Shown: piece after piece, positions 37,465 through 48,439 of the stretch | Layout of the letters: every line of letters starts with the position of its first letter | How positions within the stretch are numbered: position 1 is the first letter of the stretch | Source of the DNA: Erythroxylum novogranatense | Taxonomy: Eukaryota > Streptophyta > Magnoliopsida > Malpighiales > Erythroxylaceae | Length of the DNA: 64,000 nucleotides | NCBI GenBank assembly: GCA_029891385.1 | Contig: CM057230.1 | Location: forward strand, 49,269,414-49,333,413 | Reading direction: 5' to 3' | Notes under the pieces: generated by a model | What the model was told of the DNA's origin: nothing | Seen by the model: only the letters and a program-made list of their open reading frames with translations | The model's database searches: none | Made by a program: the position numbers and the translations under genes

Positions 37465-38016
37465 CTTTCTTATTGATAAGATTTGAGTACATTGACTTAA
37501 CAAGCATATTTAGGGGTAGAAGTATTACTACATATACTTAGGAGGGAAGGATTTATTGATTTTTAAATTGGTACATGGGCTTTTTGCAAATTTCTCTTCT
37601 ATTTGAAAAGTATTTTTGCATCTACTCTTTACCCATAGGTAGAGGTTTTGTAAAAGGGAAGAGGGAAGTTATTTAACTTTTTCTTTTAATATTATACTTT
37701 CATATCTCATATACCTCTTTTATCATGCAGAAAAGAGAGAGAATGATGATATTGAAAGTTGATAATTTATTATGTATGAATTAAGGAGAATATGTATTAC
37801 TTACGCTTTAATATAAAAGGGTTGGTGAATCTATTTTATTATTTTATAATATCACCAAATGTTTTATAATCATAAAAACATAAAGAAAATCTTTGATTAA
37901 AGAGGTTCTAATCCATGATTTTGATAATAATAAAACATATTGCAACTTTTTTTCCTAATTCATAGAGATATTAGTAAGTTAATATATGCAGGATCAAGTT
38001 CAATAAAGGGTAAAGT
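37465..38016. other. AT-rich flank left of the SIRE-like element
   Basis: No genes. The text TTGATGATAATAAAAC-like and TGCAGGATCAAG at 37918-38005 resembles the start of a copia LTR, so the copia element may have landed in an older copia relative. Continuous with 46527 onwards before insertion. Confidence 0.3.
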
Positions 38017-39173
38017 TGTTAAGTCAAAAGGACTTCACTTCTATTAATTTTGATGATAATTAAATAATAATAATCTTAGAAATGTATGAATTGTTTTGAT
38101 AAATTGATTAAGTGTGCAGAAAAATGTAAGTAACACTTAGTCAACTCGTAACATCTTGTGCCAACACCGCACAAAGCGCGACACGCATTTAAGTCGACAC
38201 GGATGACGACTACACCGCATTTAAGCGCTACACCAGAAGAAGCGTAACACTAAATGAAGCACAACGTCAGATAACATATGAAGCACGATGCCAGACAAAG
38301 CACTACACCAGACGAAGCGCAACAACAGAAGAAATGTTACACCAGACGAAGTGTAACACCAGACGAAGCATAACACCAGACAAAGCGTAACAACAAATGA
38401 AGCGCAATAATAGACAAAGCGATATAATAGACGAAGCAGAATAAAGGACGAAACATAGTAAAAGAAGAAGCATTATTCCAGAAGATGCAAAAGGAAGATA
38501 TTCTAGAACATTAGACAATTAGTTAGTTGGAGTTAGTTATAGGACTCAACTAATAACCATTTCTAGAAGATTCAAGAAGTAGTTTTTAAGAAGACAGTTG
38601 GAGACTTAGGCTGTAAATACCAGTTCTAGTCGAAGACTAAAATAACAAATGCTTTTACATTAGAAAAAATTGTGTATTCAAAGTGCGAAAGAAGTGAGTG
38701 AATACATCTATAACCTAAAGCTCAAAAATACTTTTCTTAGAGAGAGAAAAGAAGACTAGAGCCTGGAGAGGCTAATATAGCTGATAAAGAATACTTTGTG
38801 TGCAAGACCTGAAGAAGCTCTGCAAGTGTAGAAAAAATACTTGTAAAGTTAGAAGAGTATAGTGAAATCCCATACTAACTCTGAGGATTGGACATAGCCT
38901 AAAATTTAGGATGAATCAGTATAAAATCGCAATGTCTATTCTCTAACCCTTATCTTTTAATTTTCTTGTTGTTAGACGAGTAGATAATATTACTTGTGAT
39001 TGCATTGCTTATCAACTTTAGCAAAGTGTTTTAGTAATCATTTGAATTTTTGTAAAGAAATTCAAGAAGTTTCAAAAGATTAATATTTTTGAAAAGTTTA
39101 CACAATTCAACCCCCCTTCTTGTGTAGTTTACATATCATATTGGATTTCTCTATTAACAAGTAATTTACTTCA
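38017..39173 (+). repeat. 5' LTR of the SIRE-like element
   Basis: Starts TGTTAAGTC and ends TTACTTCA; 1157 bp. A block of degenerate repeats of the type ACACCAGACGAAGCG spans 38165-38470, probably in U3. It matches the 3' LTR at 45330-46521, which carries more repeat units. Confidence 0.92.
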
Positions 39174-39175
39174 GT

Positions 39176-39187
39176 TGGTATAAGAAC
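39176..39187 (+). other. Degenerate tRNA-Met primer site
   Basis: TGGTATAAGAAC follows the LTR by two bases and differs from TGGTATCAGAGC at two positions. Confidence 0.75.
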
Positions 39188-39230
39188 AAGGTTTCCAAGA
39201 AACACTATCACAAAGTGAGAATAAAGATTC

Positions 39231-40870
39231 ATGGCTGAATCACATGTTTTTATAGTTGAAGGTGCCTCGATCACAAGACTTCCTGCATTAAATGTTGAGG
39301 ATTATCATTATTGGAAGGACAGGATGCGGCTCTTCATAACATCCACACATATTGATCTTTGGGATATCATCGAGATTGGTCCATATACACCAACAGATGA
39401 TGAAGGCAATATCATCTTTCATGACAAATGGTCATCCGATCAGAAAGCTCGATATTAGTTGAATCTAAAGACCAAGTTCTTTCTAAATTGTGCCCTAAGC
39501 AGAAGTGAATATGACAAGGTTCATAAATGCGTATCTGCAAAGGAGATATGAGACACATTAGCCATTGAACACGAAGGTACAAATCAAGTGAAAGAGTTCA
39601 AGATCAGTATTCTTGTTCATCAGTATGAGTTGTTCAAGATGAAAGATGAGGAGACTATTGATCAGATGTTTGGTCGATTTCAAACAATTGTTAATGAACT
39701 TAAAGCTCTTGGGAGAATCTACGATAATCAAGATCATGTTATAAAAGATTCTCAGAAGTCTACCTAAAAGATGGAGACCCAAGTTTACCGCAATACAAGA
39801 GACCAAGGACTTAAGCAAGTTGAAACTAGATGAATTGCTTGGTTCACTGAAGATGCATGAACTAGAGCTTGATGCAGAAGATAAACCTAGAAGAGATAAG
39901 TATATCGCATTAAAGGCTAGTCAGAAGAATCAAAAGAACCAGAAAAATAGAAGTACATCTTCAAAAGCATTAAAGATTGAAGAAATAAAAAACGATGATG
40001 CCAGTGAATTTGATCAAGATTCAAGTGAAGATGATGATAAACCATCCTTCATTTCAAGAAAGACTATGAGGATGTGGAAAAAGAAAGGAAAAGGAAATAA
40101 AAACTTTTCTTTTAAGAAGAATAGCAAAGACAAAGCCAAGAATGAGAAAACGTCTATCATCTGCTACGAGTGCAACAAACCAGGACATTACAAGTCTGAA
40201 TGTCCATTGCTAAACAGAGGAAAAGTAAAGAAAACAAAAAGATCATGATGGCAACGTGGGAAGATTTGGACTCATTCGAATCTAACTCTGATTCAGAAGC
40301 ATCAGAACAAGCAAATATATGCTTGGTAGTTGAAAAAGAATGCAACAATGAGGTAACTTTTAACTTTAATGATCTTCAAGAGGCATATTTAAAATTGTTA
40401 GAAGATTCGCATGCTATATTAAAGCAATATAGGATTCTAAAAAAGAAATTTCTTGAAAGCTTGAAGAACACGAAAATGTTAGAGAAACAAAACTTCTACC
40501 TTAAGAAACAAGTAAACGATATGAAAAAGAAAGTAACTGTAGATAGATCTGCGGAGATTAATCAACTGAAACAAAGGAATAATAATCTTTCAGCAGATTT
40601 ATCAACATTTACTGAAAGTACTAAAAGGATGAATGATATGATTGGAAAATATAGACATCCAAAGGATAAGAGTGGTTTAGGGTTTACTAATAGTAATGTT
40701 CATCATAATAATAGTTTTGTTCCTAGCAGAAAGAAAAAGAAGCAATATTCTTATTATTCGAGGAATTATTGTAAGTCTAACCCCAAAGGACCCAAGAAAA
40801 TATGGATACTTAAGAAAGACATAATATATAGTGCAGATCTCCCTTCTTGGAAGAAACAACTAGCACCAAT
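39231..40870 (+). pseudogene. Copia gag, broken
   Basis: The first ATG after the primer site is at 39231. The N-terminal part carries the WKDRMRLFI and ELFKMKDEETIDQMFGRFQ segments typical of the copia gag (UBN2-type) fold. It is broken by a stop at 39456-39458, another near 39549 and a frameshift near 39745. The frame resumes through 40248 with a Lys-rich and Asp/Glu-rich stretch, then a zinc knuckle CYECNKPGHYKSEC (CX2CX4HX4C, around 40162-40203), which binds nucleic acid in functional gag. The frame then shifts again into 40200-40883, a long Leu/Lys-rich coiled coil. The family normally forms the virus-like particle in the cytoplasm; this copy cannot make a full product. Confidence 0.85.
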
Positions 40871-42415
40871 GGTACTTAGATAGTGGATGCTCGCGACACA
40901 TGACAGGAAGAAGGTCTATGTTCCTAGACCTCCAAAATAAGCAAAGAGGATCAATAACTTTTGGAGACAACCAACAGGACAAAATAGTTGGAATCGACAA
41001 AATTGGTAAAGATTCATTTGTGTCTATTAATAATGTTCTACTAGTTGAAGGATTAAAGCATAATCTAATTAGTGTAAGTCAATTATGTGATTCTGGTTTT
41101 GAAGTATCCTTAAATCAAAATTCTTGTGTAGTCAAAAACAATGACGGTTCTGTATTCTTTTCTGTCAAGAGACGAAATAATCTCTATAAGATTAATTTAG
41201 ATTATTTGAAAAGTGCCTTTTTCAATGGTTTTATAGATGAAGAAGTTTATGTTAAGCAACCTCCTGGTATTGAAAATACTAATAAACTATATTATGTCTA
41301 TAGACTTCATAAAGCTTTGTGTGGATTAAAATAAGCACCTCATGCTTGGTATGATCGTCTAAGTTCATTTTTTATTGGAAATGACTTTATTAGAGGACAA
41401 GTAGATAAGACTCTGTTTAGAAAATGTATCAAAAATGATTTCATTATAGTACATATATATGTAGATGGTATTATTTTTGGTGCAACTTCTAAGAAGCTAT
41501 GTTCCAGTTTTGAAAATCTTATGAAAAGTGAATTTGAAATGAGTATGATGGGTGAATTGAAATTTTTCCTTATTTTACAAATTGAGCAAAACAAAGAAAA
41601 GATTTTTGTTTATTAACAGAAATACATCAAAGAACTGTTAGTCAAATATAAAATGGAAAAGGTTGAACATATGTCAACTCCTATGCATCCTTCAATCCTT
41701 TTATTTAAGGATGAAATAGGTAAGAAGGTTGATCAAACCCACTTTCGAAGAATTATTGGTTCTTTACTTTACCTAACTGCAAGTAGACCTGATATATTGT
41801 TTAGTGTTTGCTTGTGTGCAAGATTTCAAGCAGATCATAGAGAATCTCATTATATTGTTGTTAAAAGAATATTGATATACTTGGCAGGTTCTACTGATCT
41901 TTGTTTAATGAGAAAGGTAAAGATTTCAAGTTAATTGGCTACTGTGATACTGATTATGCTGGAGATAGAATTGATAGAAAGAGTACAAGTGGAGGTTGTC
42001 ACTTTCTTGGTCATAATCTAATTTCATGGTCAAGCAAAAGGCAAAGTTCAATTGCTCTATCTATTGCAGAAGCTGAATACATATCAACTGTAAGTTGTTG
42101 TTCACTGACGTTATGGATTAAGTATCAGTTAGAAGATTACTTCATACAAGAATATCAAATTTTGATCTTCTATTACAACACAAGTGCTATCAATCTATCA
42201 AAGAATCCAATACAACACTCGAGGGAAAAGCATATTGAAGTTAGAAATTATTTTATACGAGACTATGTACAGAGAGGAATCATCAGTCTACAATTTGTTG
42301 AGACGAATTGACAATGGGCAGATATCTTCACTAAACCTTTGTGTGAAGATAGATTCAATGAAATCAGACAAAACTTGAATACGGTAATGCTGAATGACCA
42401 TTCATTTGACACGTC
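40868..42415 (+). pseudogene. Copia pol: protease joined directly to RT and RNase H, integrase absent
   Basis: The protease core LDSGCSRHMTG (active-site Asp-Ser-Gly) starts near 40870, out of frame with the preceding gag, and continues through LLVEGLKHNLISVSQLCD. At about 41205 the protein passes in frame from the start of the GAG-pre-integrase segment (NLYKINLDYL) into the RT block SAFFNGFIDEEVY. The zinc-binding and DDE integrase domains and the N-terminal part of RT are therefore missing. RT continues with a stop at 41332, the catalytic box as YVDG instead of YVDD (near 41460), a stop at 41615, TASRPDILFSV, a frameshift near 41910, and RNase H (IAEAEY near 42066) ending with a stop at 42309. 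This product could not integrate or reverse transcribe. Confidence 0.88.
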
Positions 42416-42702
42416 ATGACCTAAATGATTCATACAAGAAGAAGATAAAAAGTCGTAAGTTTTCAAGTAAATAGTAACGGTAAATTATCAATGGTAACTT
42501 CTCAAAAGTAGGTATAAGAAGGAAATCTTCTCAAGATTCTAAAATATCTTCTACTCTAGAATTTTCTTGAAATACTTTGAAACCAACTTGTTTAGTGCTC
42601 TCAACCAAGACGATTCAATACTCTATTCTAAGCTTCAAGTTCATTTCATCTCATATTCTTACTTTTAGAGACTAACATCTCTACTTTGAATGAAATACTT
42701 TT

Positions 42703-45117
42703 ATGTGTTTAGTTTTTATTTGTTACAGAATACAAATGGAGCAATCACTTATCTATAGGAGATACGTTGATTTCAAATCATTGAAGGAAAATCATATGGA
42801 TATTGAACCAAAGATTGAAGCAATTGGTTGGAAAAAAAATTTCAAGGTTCGTGTGAAAAGGTATTTGAATGAGATATATGAGTTTTGGAAGAATGCAAAG
42901 TTGGTAGACAATACCTTAGTATCAATGGTAGATGGTCTGTTGGTTATTATGAAGCAAGATACTATCGAGAGGGTCAATGGGTGTCCTAGTATTAGAGTAA
43001 AGCTGTTTAACAATACAAAATGGATTACTCAAAGTTATGTAGATAGAATGCACATTAATCAACAACTCTATGGAAGTAGTGATCCTGAAGTTAAGAAGGC
43101 AGCAACCCTTGTTCCAAAGGATAAGGTTCTACATTCACTATTTCTTCACTGTGTTTTACCAAGATTAGGCTCGAAGGATGCTTTCACAATGAATGATGAA
43201 CATTGTCTGTATCACCTACTGAATCATTAACCTATTAATCTTCCGTACTTGATTTTGAAGTACATGATGAAGTCAAAAGGAGATTTTAGCTCTTTACTGT
43301 ATGGAATGCTGTTGATAAGGATTTTTAGAGAATCTGGAATCCTTCTCAATAGAGGTAACAGGGTAAAGATGGATATGAAGAACGTCATTAATGCCACAAC
43401 TATTCATAGAATGGGGATAAAGTTTGATGATGAGGTGGATATAGGTTCTACACCCAAAGCAAGGTCTGAGGGGGAGCTTATAGTAAGACAAGGTAGAAGT
43501 GACTGTGGTACGTTTGCAAGAAAAACAAAACTTCGATCAATAGGAAGAACATCTGTAGAAGAAAAGACTAAGAAATCATCTGATGCACCAATAAAACCTA
43601 AAACGATTCTACATAAAGAGGAAAGTCGAGTTCAACAATCATCGCAACAAGTGTCATTGAAGAGAAAGGTGGAGACACTTCAATCAGAAAAATCCAAATA
43701 GTCAAGAAGGTCACCAAGACTATTGACCTTACAACAACAAGAACAAAAAAAGAGGAAATCTCTGATTCTTGATGGAGATTTTGAAAAGTAAGAGAAAAGA
43801 CAGCAGCTTACCAGATTAATTGTCTCTATTTTGCAAAGTCAATCAGCAAAATCATCTGAAAAGACAGAAATTAAAAGGAAGTTGGTATTTCAGAAGAAGA
43901 AGCCTCAATAACAACTTTTTTCTAAACCGACAGAAGAACAAAAGAGGTGAAGCCCATTCAAAAGAAGGTTTCTTCATTAGATGTTCAACAGAAGGCAAAA
44001 ACAGATGAACATCAATTGGAACCTTACAATCCTTCTCAACCAATCAACAAAAAGGATTTGAGAATGAATATTATAAAAAAAATCAGTACCTGTTCGAAGC
44101 AGAAACTCAATTATTATCAGAGAACCTTCGAAAAAGTCAGTCAAGGTATTAGTCGAACCGATACCGATTAATGATTAGACAACACATCTTCGAAGTCATG
44201 AAGAACGAAGATTATATGGTATTCTGTGAGATGAGAAGGCAGAACCATATCCATTGAAGATTTCAAAGAATCGGTATACAATCTATCCGATTATGAGCAG
44301 AACATTAATAAAAATTGTGCTAGACATACAACTAAGATAATCAACCCTTGTGAGAAACGGAAAAAAAAAAGCGAAAATGAATATGTTTCCTGAGGGAAAT
44401 GAAGATGATCTTATAGAAGAGCAAATTCAAGTAGCTGTGAGGAACATAGATGATGCATGCAATGTAGCTCTACCTGGAGATATCTATGTTTAACACCACA
44501 TTTCAAAAGCATCAAGAAGTAAATTTGGAGTTTCAACCACCGATGAAAACTTCAAGGTAGTTGGCAAAGTGAAAGAATGACAGTACAGAAGTATCATAGT
44601 TGAAGGTATTAATTTCAACTTAGAAACCTTTGTGCATTTGGTCATGCATTTCAGACCTTTAGGTTTCATACCTTCAGTCAAAGATGTGTTACACCTTCTT
44701 GGGCAAACAATTTTGAAACTACCTAAACTTGATGATCTTGATCCCCCATAAGGAAAACAAGCCTTCAGTCTACCCTCCATCAAAATTATAGAGTTAGATG
44801 TTTTACCTTCAGAACCATCTGCTGTGGAAAACCTTCATCTACTTAGTGAAATGCAACAAGATCCTACTGATAATCCGTAGTTCTTGAAGCATTTCATAAA
44901 TTGGATGGAAGCAATTCATAGTCAGAAGGAAGTTTAGGAAGCATTAGCAAAAGAAATTAAGGAAGTTTAAACTAAGGTTGATAAACTCGCTGACTCAATG
45001 GGTGATCTTTATGAGGAAGTAACACTATTACAGGCTACTATTGAACAAGACCTCAAGATGATCCGCACTGACATGCAACGTATGTTTTCTAAAGTTCTGA
45101 AGCATCTACGATGAGCA
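42703..45117 (+). pseudogene. Extra 3' reading frame of the copia element (Transposase_32/PMD-like, with coiled-coil tail)
   Basis: Downstream of RNase H, a frame from about 42736 (MEQSLIYRRYVDFKSLKE) to 43228, continuing after one stop as 43249-43701, contains the segments WITQSYVDRMHINQQLYG, HCVLPRLGSKDAFTMND and SLLYGMLLIRIFRESGI. This pattern fits the putative plant transposon protein family (Transposase_32-like), which is often carried in the env position of plant LTR elements. After 43701 the frames are increasingly broken (44490-45110). The 3' part recovers a coiled coil ending DLYEEVTLLQATIEQDLKMI. Function of this family is unknown; an envelope role is unproven. The family call rests on motif memory. 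Confidence 0.6.
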
Positions 45118-45314
45118 ATCTTTTTGATTAATAACAAATAAGGAGAGAAGGAGAAAAAGAGAAGAATGAGAAGAGAAGATAGAAAACAGATAGAAAGCAT
45201 TGTATATATCTTGTATGCAATTCTTTTCTTATGTTTTTGCTTTATTATTCGTCGGAATACTATTTGTCTATAAATATCATTTTTTCTTCTAAAATTATGA
45301 TTATTTGTTATCAT

Positions 45315-45329
45315 CAAAAAAGGGGAGAT
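45315..45329 (+). other. Polypurine tract of the SIRE-like element
   Basis: CAAAAAAGGGGAGAT lies directly before the 3' LTR start at 45330. Confidence 0.85.
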
Positions 45330-46521
45330 TGTTAAGTCAAAAGAACTTCACTTCTATTAATTTTGATGATAATCAAATAATAATAATCTTAGAAATGTAT
45401 GAATTGTTTTGATAAATTTGTTAAGTGTGCAGAAAATGTAAGTAACACTTAGTCAACTCAGAAGGTTCGCGGTCAACACCAGACGAAGCGCCACACCCGA
45501 CGAAGCACCACACCAGACGAAGTGTCACACCAAACGAAGCACAACAACAGACGAAGCGCAACAATAGACGAAGCGCTACACCAGGCGAAGCGCGACACCA
45601 GAAAACAGATGAAGCGCTATACTAGATGAAGCGTGACACCAAACGAACCGCTACACCAAAAGAAGCGCGACACTAGACGAAGCGCTACACCAGACGAAGC
45701 GCAACAACAGATGAAGTGCCACACCAGACGAAGCGTCACACCAGATAAAGCGTAACAACAGACGAAGTTATATAATAGACGAAGCGAAATAATAGACGAA
45801 ACGTAGTAAAAGAAGAAACATTATTCCAGACGATACAAAAGAAAGATATTTTAGAACGTCAAACAGTTAGTTAGTTGGTGTTAGTTACAAGACTCAACTA
45901 ATCACTGTTTCTAAAATATTTAAAAAGCAGTTTTAAAAAAGACAGTTGGAGACTTAGGCTATAAATACTAGTTCTAGTTGAAGACTAAAATATCGAATGC
46001 TTTTACATTAGGAAAAATTCTTTATTCAAAATGTGAAAGAAGTCAACGAATACATCTGTAACCTAAAGCTCAAAAATAATTTTCTTAGAGAGAGAAAGGA
46101 AGGCTAGAGCCTGAAGAGGCTAATATAGCTGTTAAATAATACTTTATGAGAGAGATCTAAAGAGGCTCTAAAAGTGTAAAAAGAATACTTGTAAAGTTGG
46201 AAGAGTGTAGTGAAATCTCATACTAACTCTGAAGACTGAACGTAGCCCAAGGTTTTGGGTGAATCAATATAAAATCGCAGTTTCTATTCTCTAACTCTTA
46301 TCTTTTAATTTTCTTGTTGTTAGACGGGTAGATAATATTACTTGCAATTGCATTGCTTATCAACTTTAGCAAAGTATTTTAGTAATCATTTGAATTTTCG
46401 TAAAGAAATTCAAGAAGTCTCAAAAGATTAATATTTTCGAATAGATTACATAATTCAACCTCCCTTCTTGTGTAGTTTACATATCATATCGGATTTCTCT
46501 ATTAACAAGTGATTTACTTCA
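45330..46521 (+). repeat. 3' LTR of the SIRE-like element
   Basis: 1192 bp. It matches the 5' LTR with many substitutions, and its CCAGACGAAGCG repeat block (about 45477-45835) is longer than in the 5' LTR. The target duplication AAAGT follows. Confidence 0.92.
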
Positions 46522-46526
46522 AAAGT

Positions 46527-47805
46527 GATCAAAGAAGTCAATTGAATAAATTGAGCAATTAAAGAATAATAAAAATGAACAAAGAGTGAAAGTGTTAGGA
46601 GAATTCAAGTGAAGAACCAAGAAAAAGAGTAATAAAGTATATCGATATTTAAAAAATCATATTTAATCATTTCAATCAATTAGGAGTATAATTATAGAGA
46701 ATATTGTAAATACTTTATCATGGTCAAGAGGAAATTTAGAAAAGTTTTAAAGAAAACCTCTTGATGCAGAAAGAAAAATCTAAAACTTTTGAAGGGGTTT
46801 TATATCATATTTTTGTCATATGAATGTGTTTTTGAAAATAACTTCAAAATTTGTTTTAAAAATTGTTTTAGGAAGTTTAATCGATTCATATACTAGTTGA
46901 CCAATATCTGTTGACAACATATACCATGAGTTTGTAACTACATTGATAGACCAATATGACTTATTGGTTGATCAAGATAGTATAATGGTTGACCAATGTT
47001 ATTGTTACTAATTGTTATGATGGTTAGCTTTTATTTGTGATGACTATTATATAAATAGGCTATATAAGAGGAGATATCTAAAGCATATAAGTGATTTTGC
47101 TAGGACACTTGAAATGATAGAGAATATAGATGTGTACATGACATAATATATATTGAATCTTCTTTTATTAGTATGAGCAAGTCAAGGATGTTTTGGGTTA
47201 TATGATTGTACAATTATTGTAATTGATAAAAATTTAATCAAGGGTTACTTGATTAAATTACTACAAATTAATTTTGCCTCTTTTCTTATTACATTTTTAA
47301 TTATTGGCATTGTTGATGATTATTTTTATAAAAATTGTTATAATCATTAGAATAAACAATTGATTTATTAGTTTCAAAATAAGGTAAAAGTGAATACACA
47401 CATTTTACCTTATTTCTTGCCTGCCATTTGAAAACTAACAATAAACAATATGATTCACTATGCTATCTTGCAAATGGTAATTATAACCCATTTCTAACTA
47501 CCATCAATGTCTCTAGCTAACAATAATTATTTACTCATTAATGCATATTTTGACTAAACCTACTCTTCTATGTAGATTGAAGAATTCTTGATGGGGTTTT
47601 TATTTTCTTGTAATTTGAATTCGTGATTAGTCTCTATTAATATTAGAATCTTTTTGAAGAAGATATTTTGAATCTCTTCTTTCTCAATAAAAATGCTGCT
47701 ACTGCTAAAACTTGTTGACTTGCTTGACTGAGCTTTTCTTTCTTTTGACTAAGCTTTTTAATTGTCGGTGAATTTCAGTCCCCACTCTATACTTATGTCT
47801 CTTCA
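46527..47805. other. AT-rich sequence, left flank of the hAT insertion
   Basis: No gene. 46760-47110 has TTGACCAATAT-type text that resembles a decayed copia LTR. The last 200 bases (47600-47805) were, before the hAT insertion, directly upstream of the receptor kinase gene and so may include its ancestral promoter or leader. Confidence 0.35.
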
Positions 47806-47813
47806 CTCCGTAG
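47806..47813. repeat. 8-bp target site duplication CTCCGTAG (left)
   Basis: Repeated exactly at 53568-53575 on the other side of the transposon. Eight bases is diagnostic of hAT-type insertion. Confidence 0.93.
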
Positions 47814-48439
47814 CAATGTTATGAATACCGCATCGACTCGGTGCGGATTGGGCTCGAACGGAACGGTGCAGTGCATTCTATTTGATCGGCAATCGCTTTC
47901 GGATATTTTTAAATTTATAAAATAGTCCTAAATTTTTAAAATTGCAAAATAGTCCATATTGATATATTATACAACTGCATCAGATACTTTACCGCTTTAT
48001 CGCTTACATCAACCATACTTTAAAAAATCTTAATAATAGATAATAATGACAATTAATTTGAAATAACAATAATTTTAAATATTTTACATATAAATAATAA
48101 CCACAATTAATATAAATAAAACAATCATTATCATACAATTATAAAACTAAGAATAATACAAAGCATTTAAAATATTACAATCATACAATTTCATCATTAC
48201 AATAAATAATATTACATATTTACATCAAAAGATTCAAAACATCCGATAAAAGAACAATAAATATTACAAAAAGAGTTGATGACGAATAAGCAATCAAGTA
48301 GAATTTGAACCTGAAACAAAAATATTACATTGACATTACATACATATAATTTAACATAAACATCAATGATCAAATACAAGTAAAATTAAAAGAAGAGGAA
48401 AAATTAAAACCTGAAGTTCAATCATCAATGGGCGGATAC

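Larger units (their letters stand above)
38017..46521 (+). mobile_element. Complete SIRE-like Ty1/copia element, defective
   Basis: LTRs at 38017-39173 and 45330-46521 share their length and order. The target duplication AAAGT (38012-38016 and 46522-46526) is perfect. Order on the plus strand: LTR, primer site, gag with a CCHC zinc knuckle, protease, reverse transcriptase, RNase H, a 3' extra reading frame, purine tract, LTR. PR before RT with integrase expected in between is the copia order, but integrase is missing. Frameshifts and stops occur in gag, RT and the 3' frame. The LTRs differ by many substitutions and indels, which suggests an old insertion. Confidence 0.92.
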
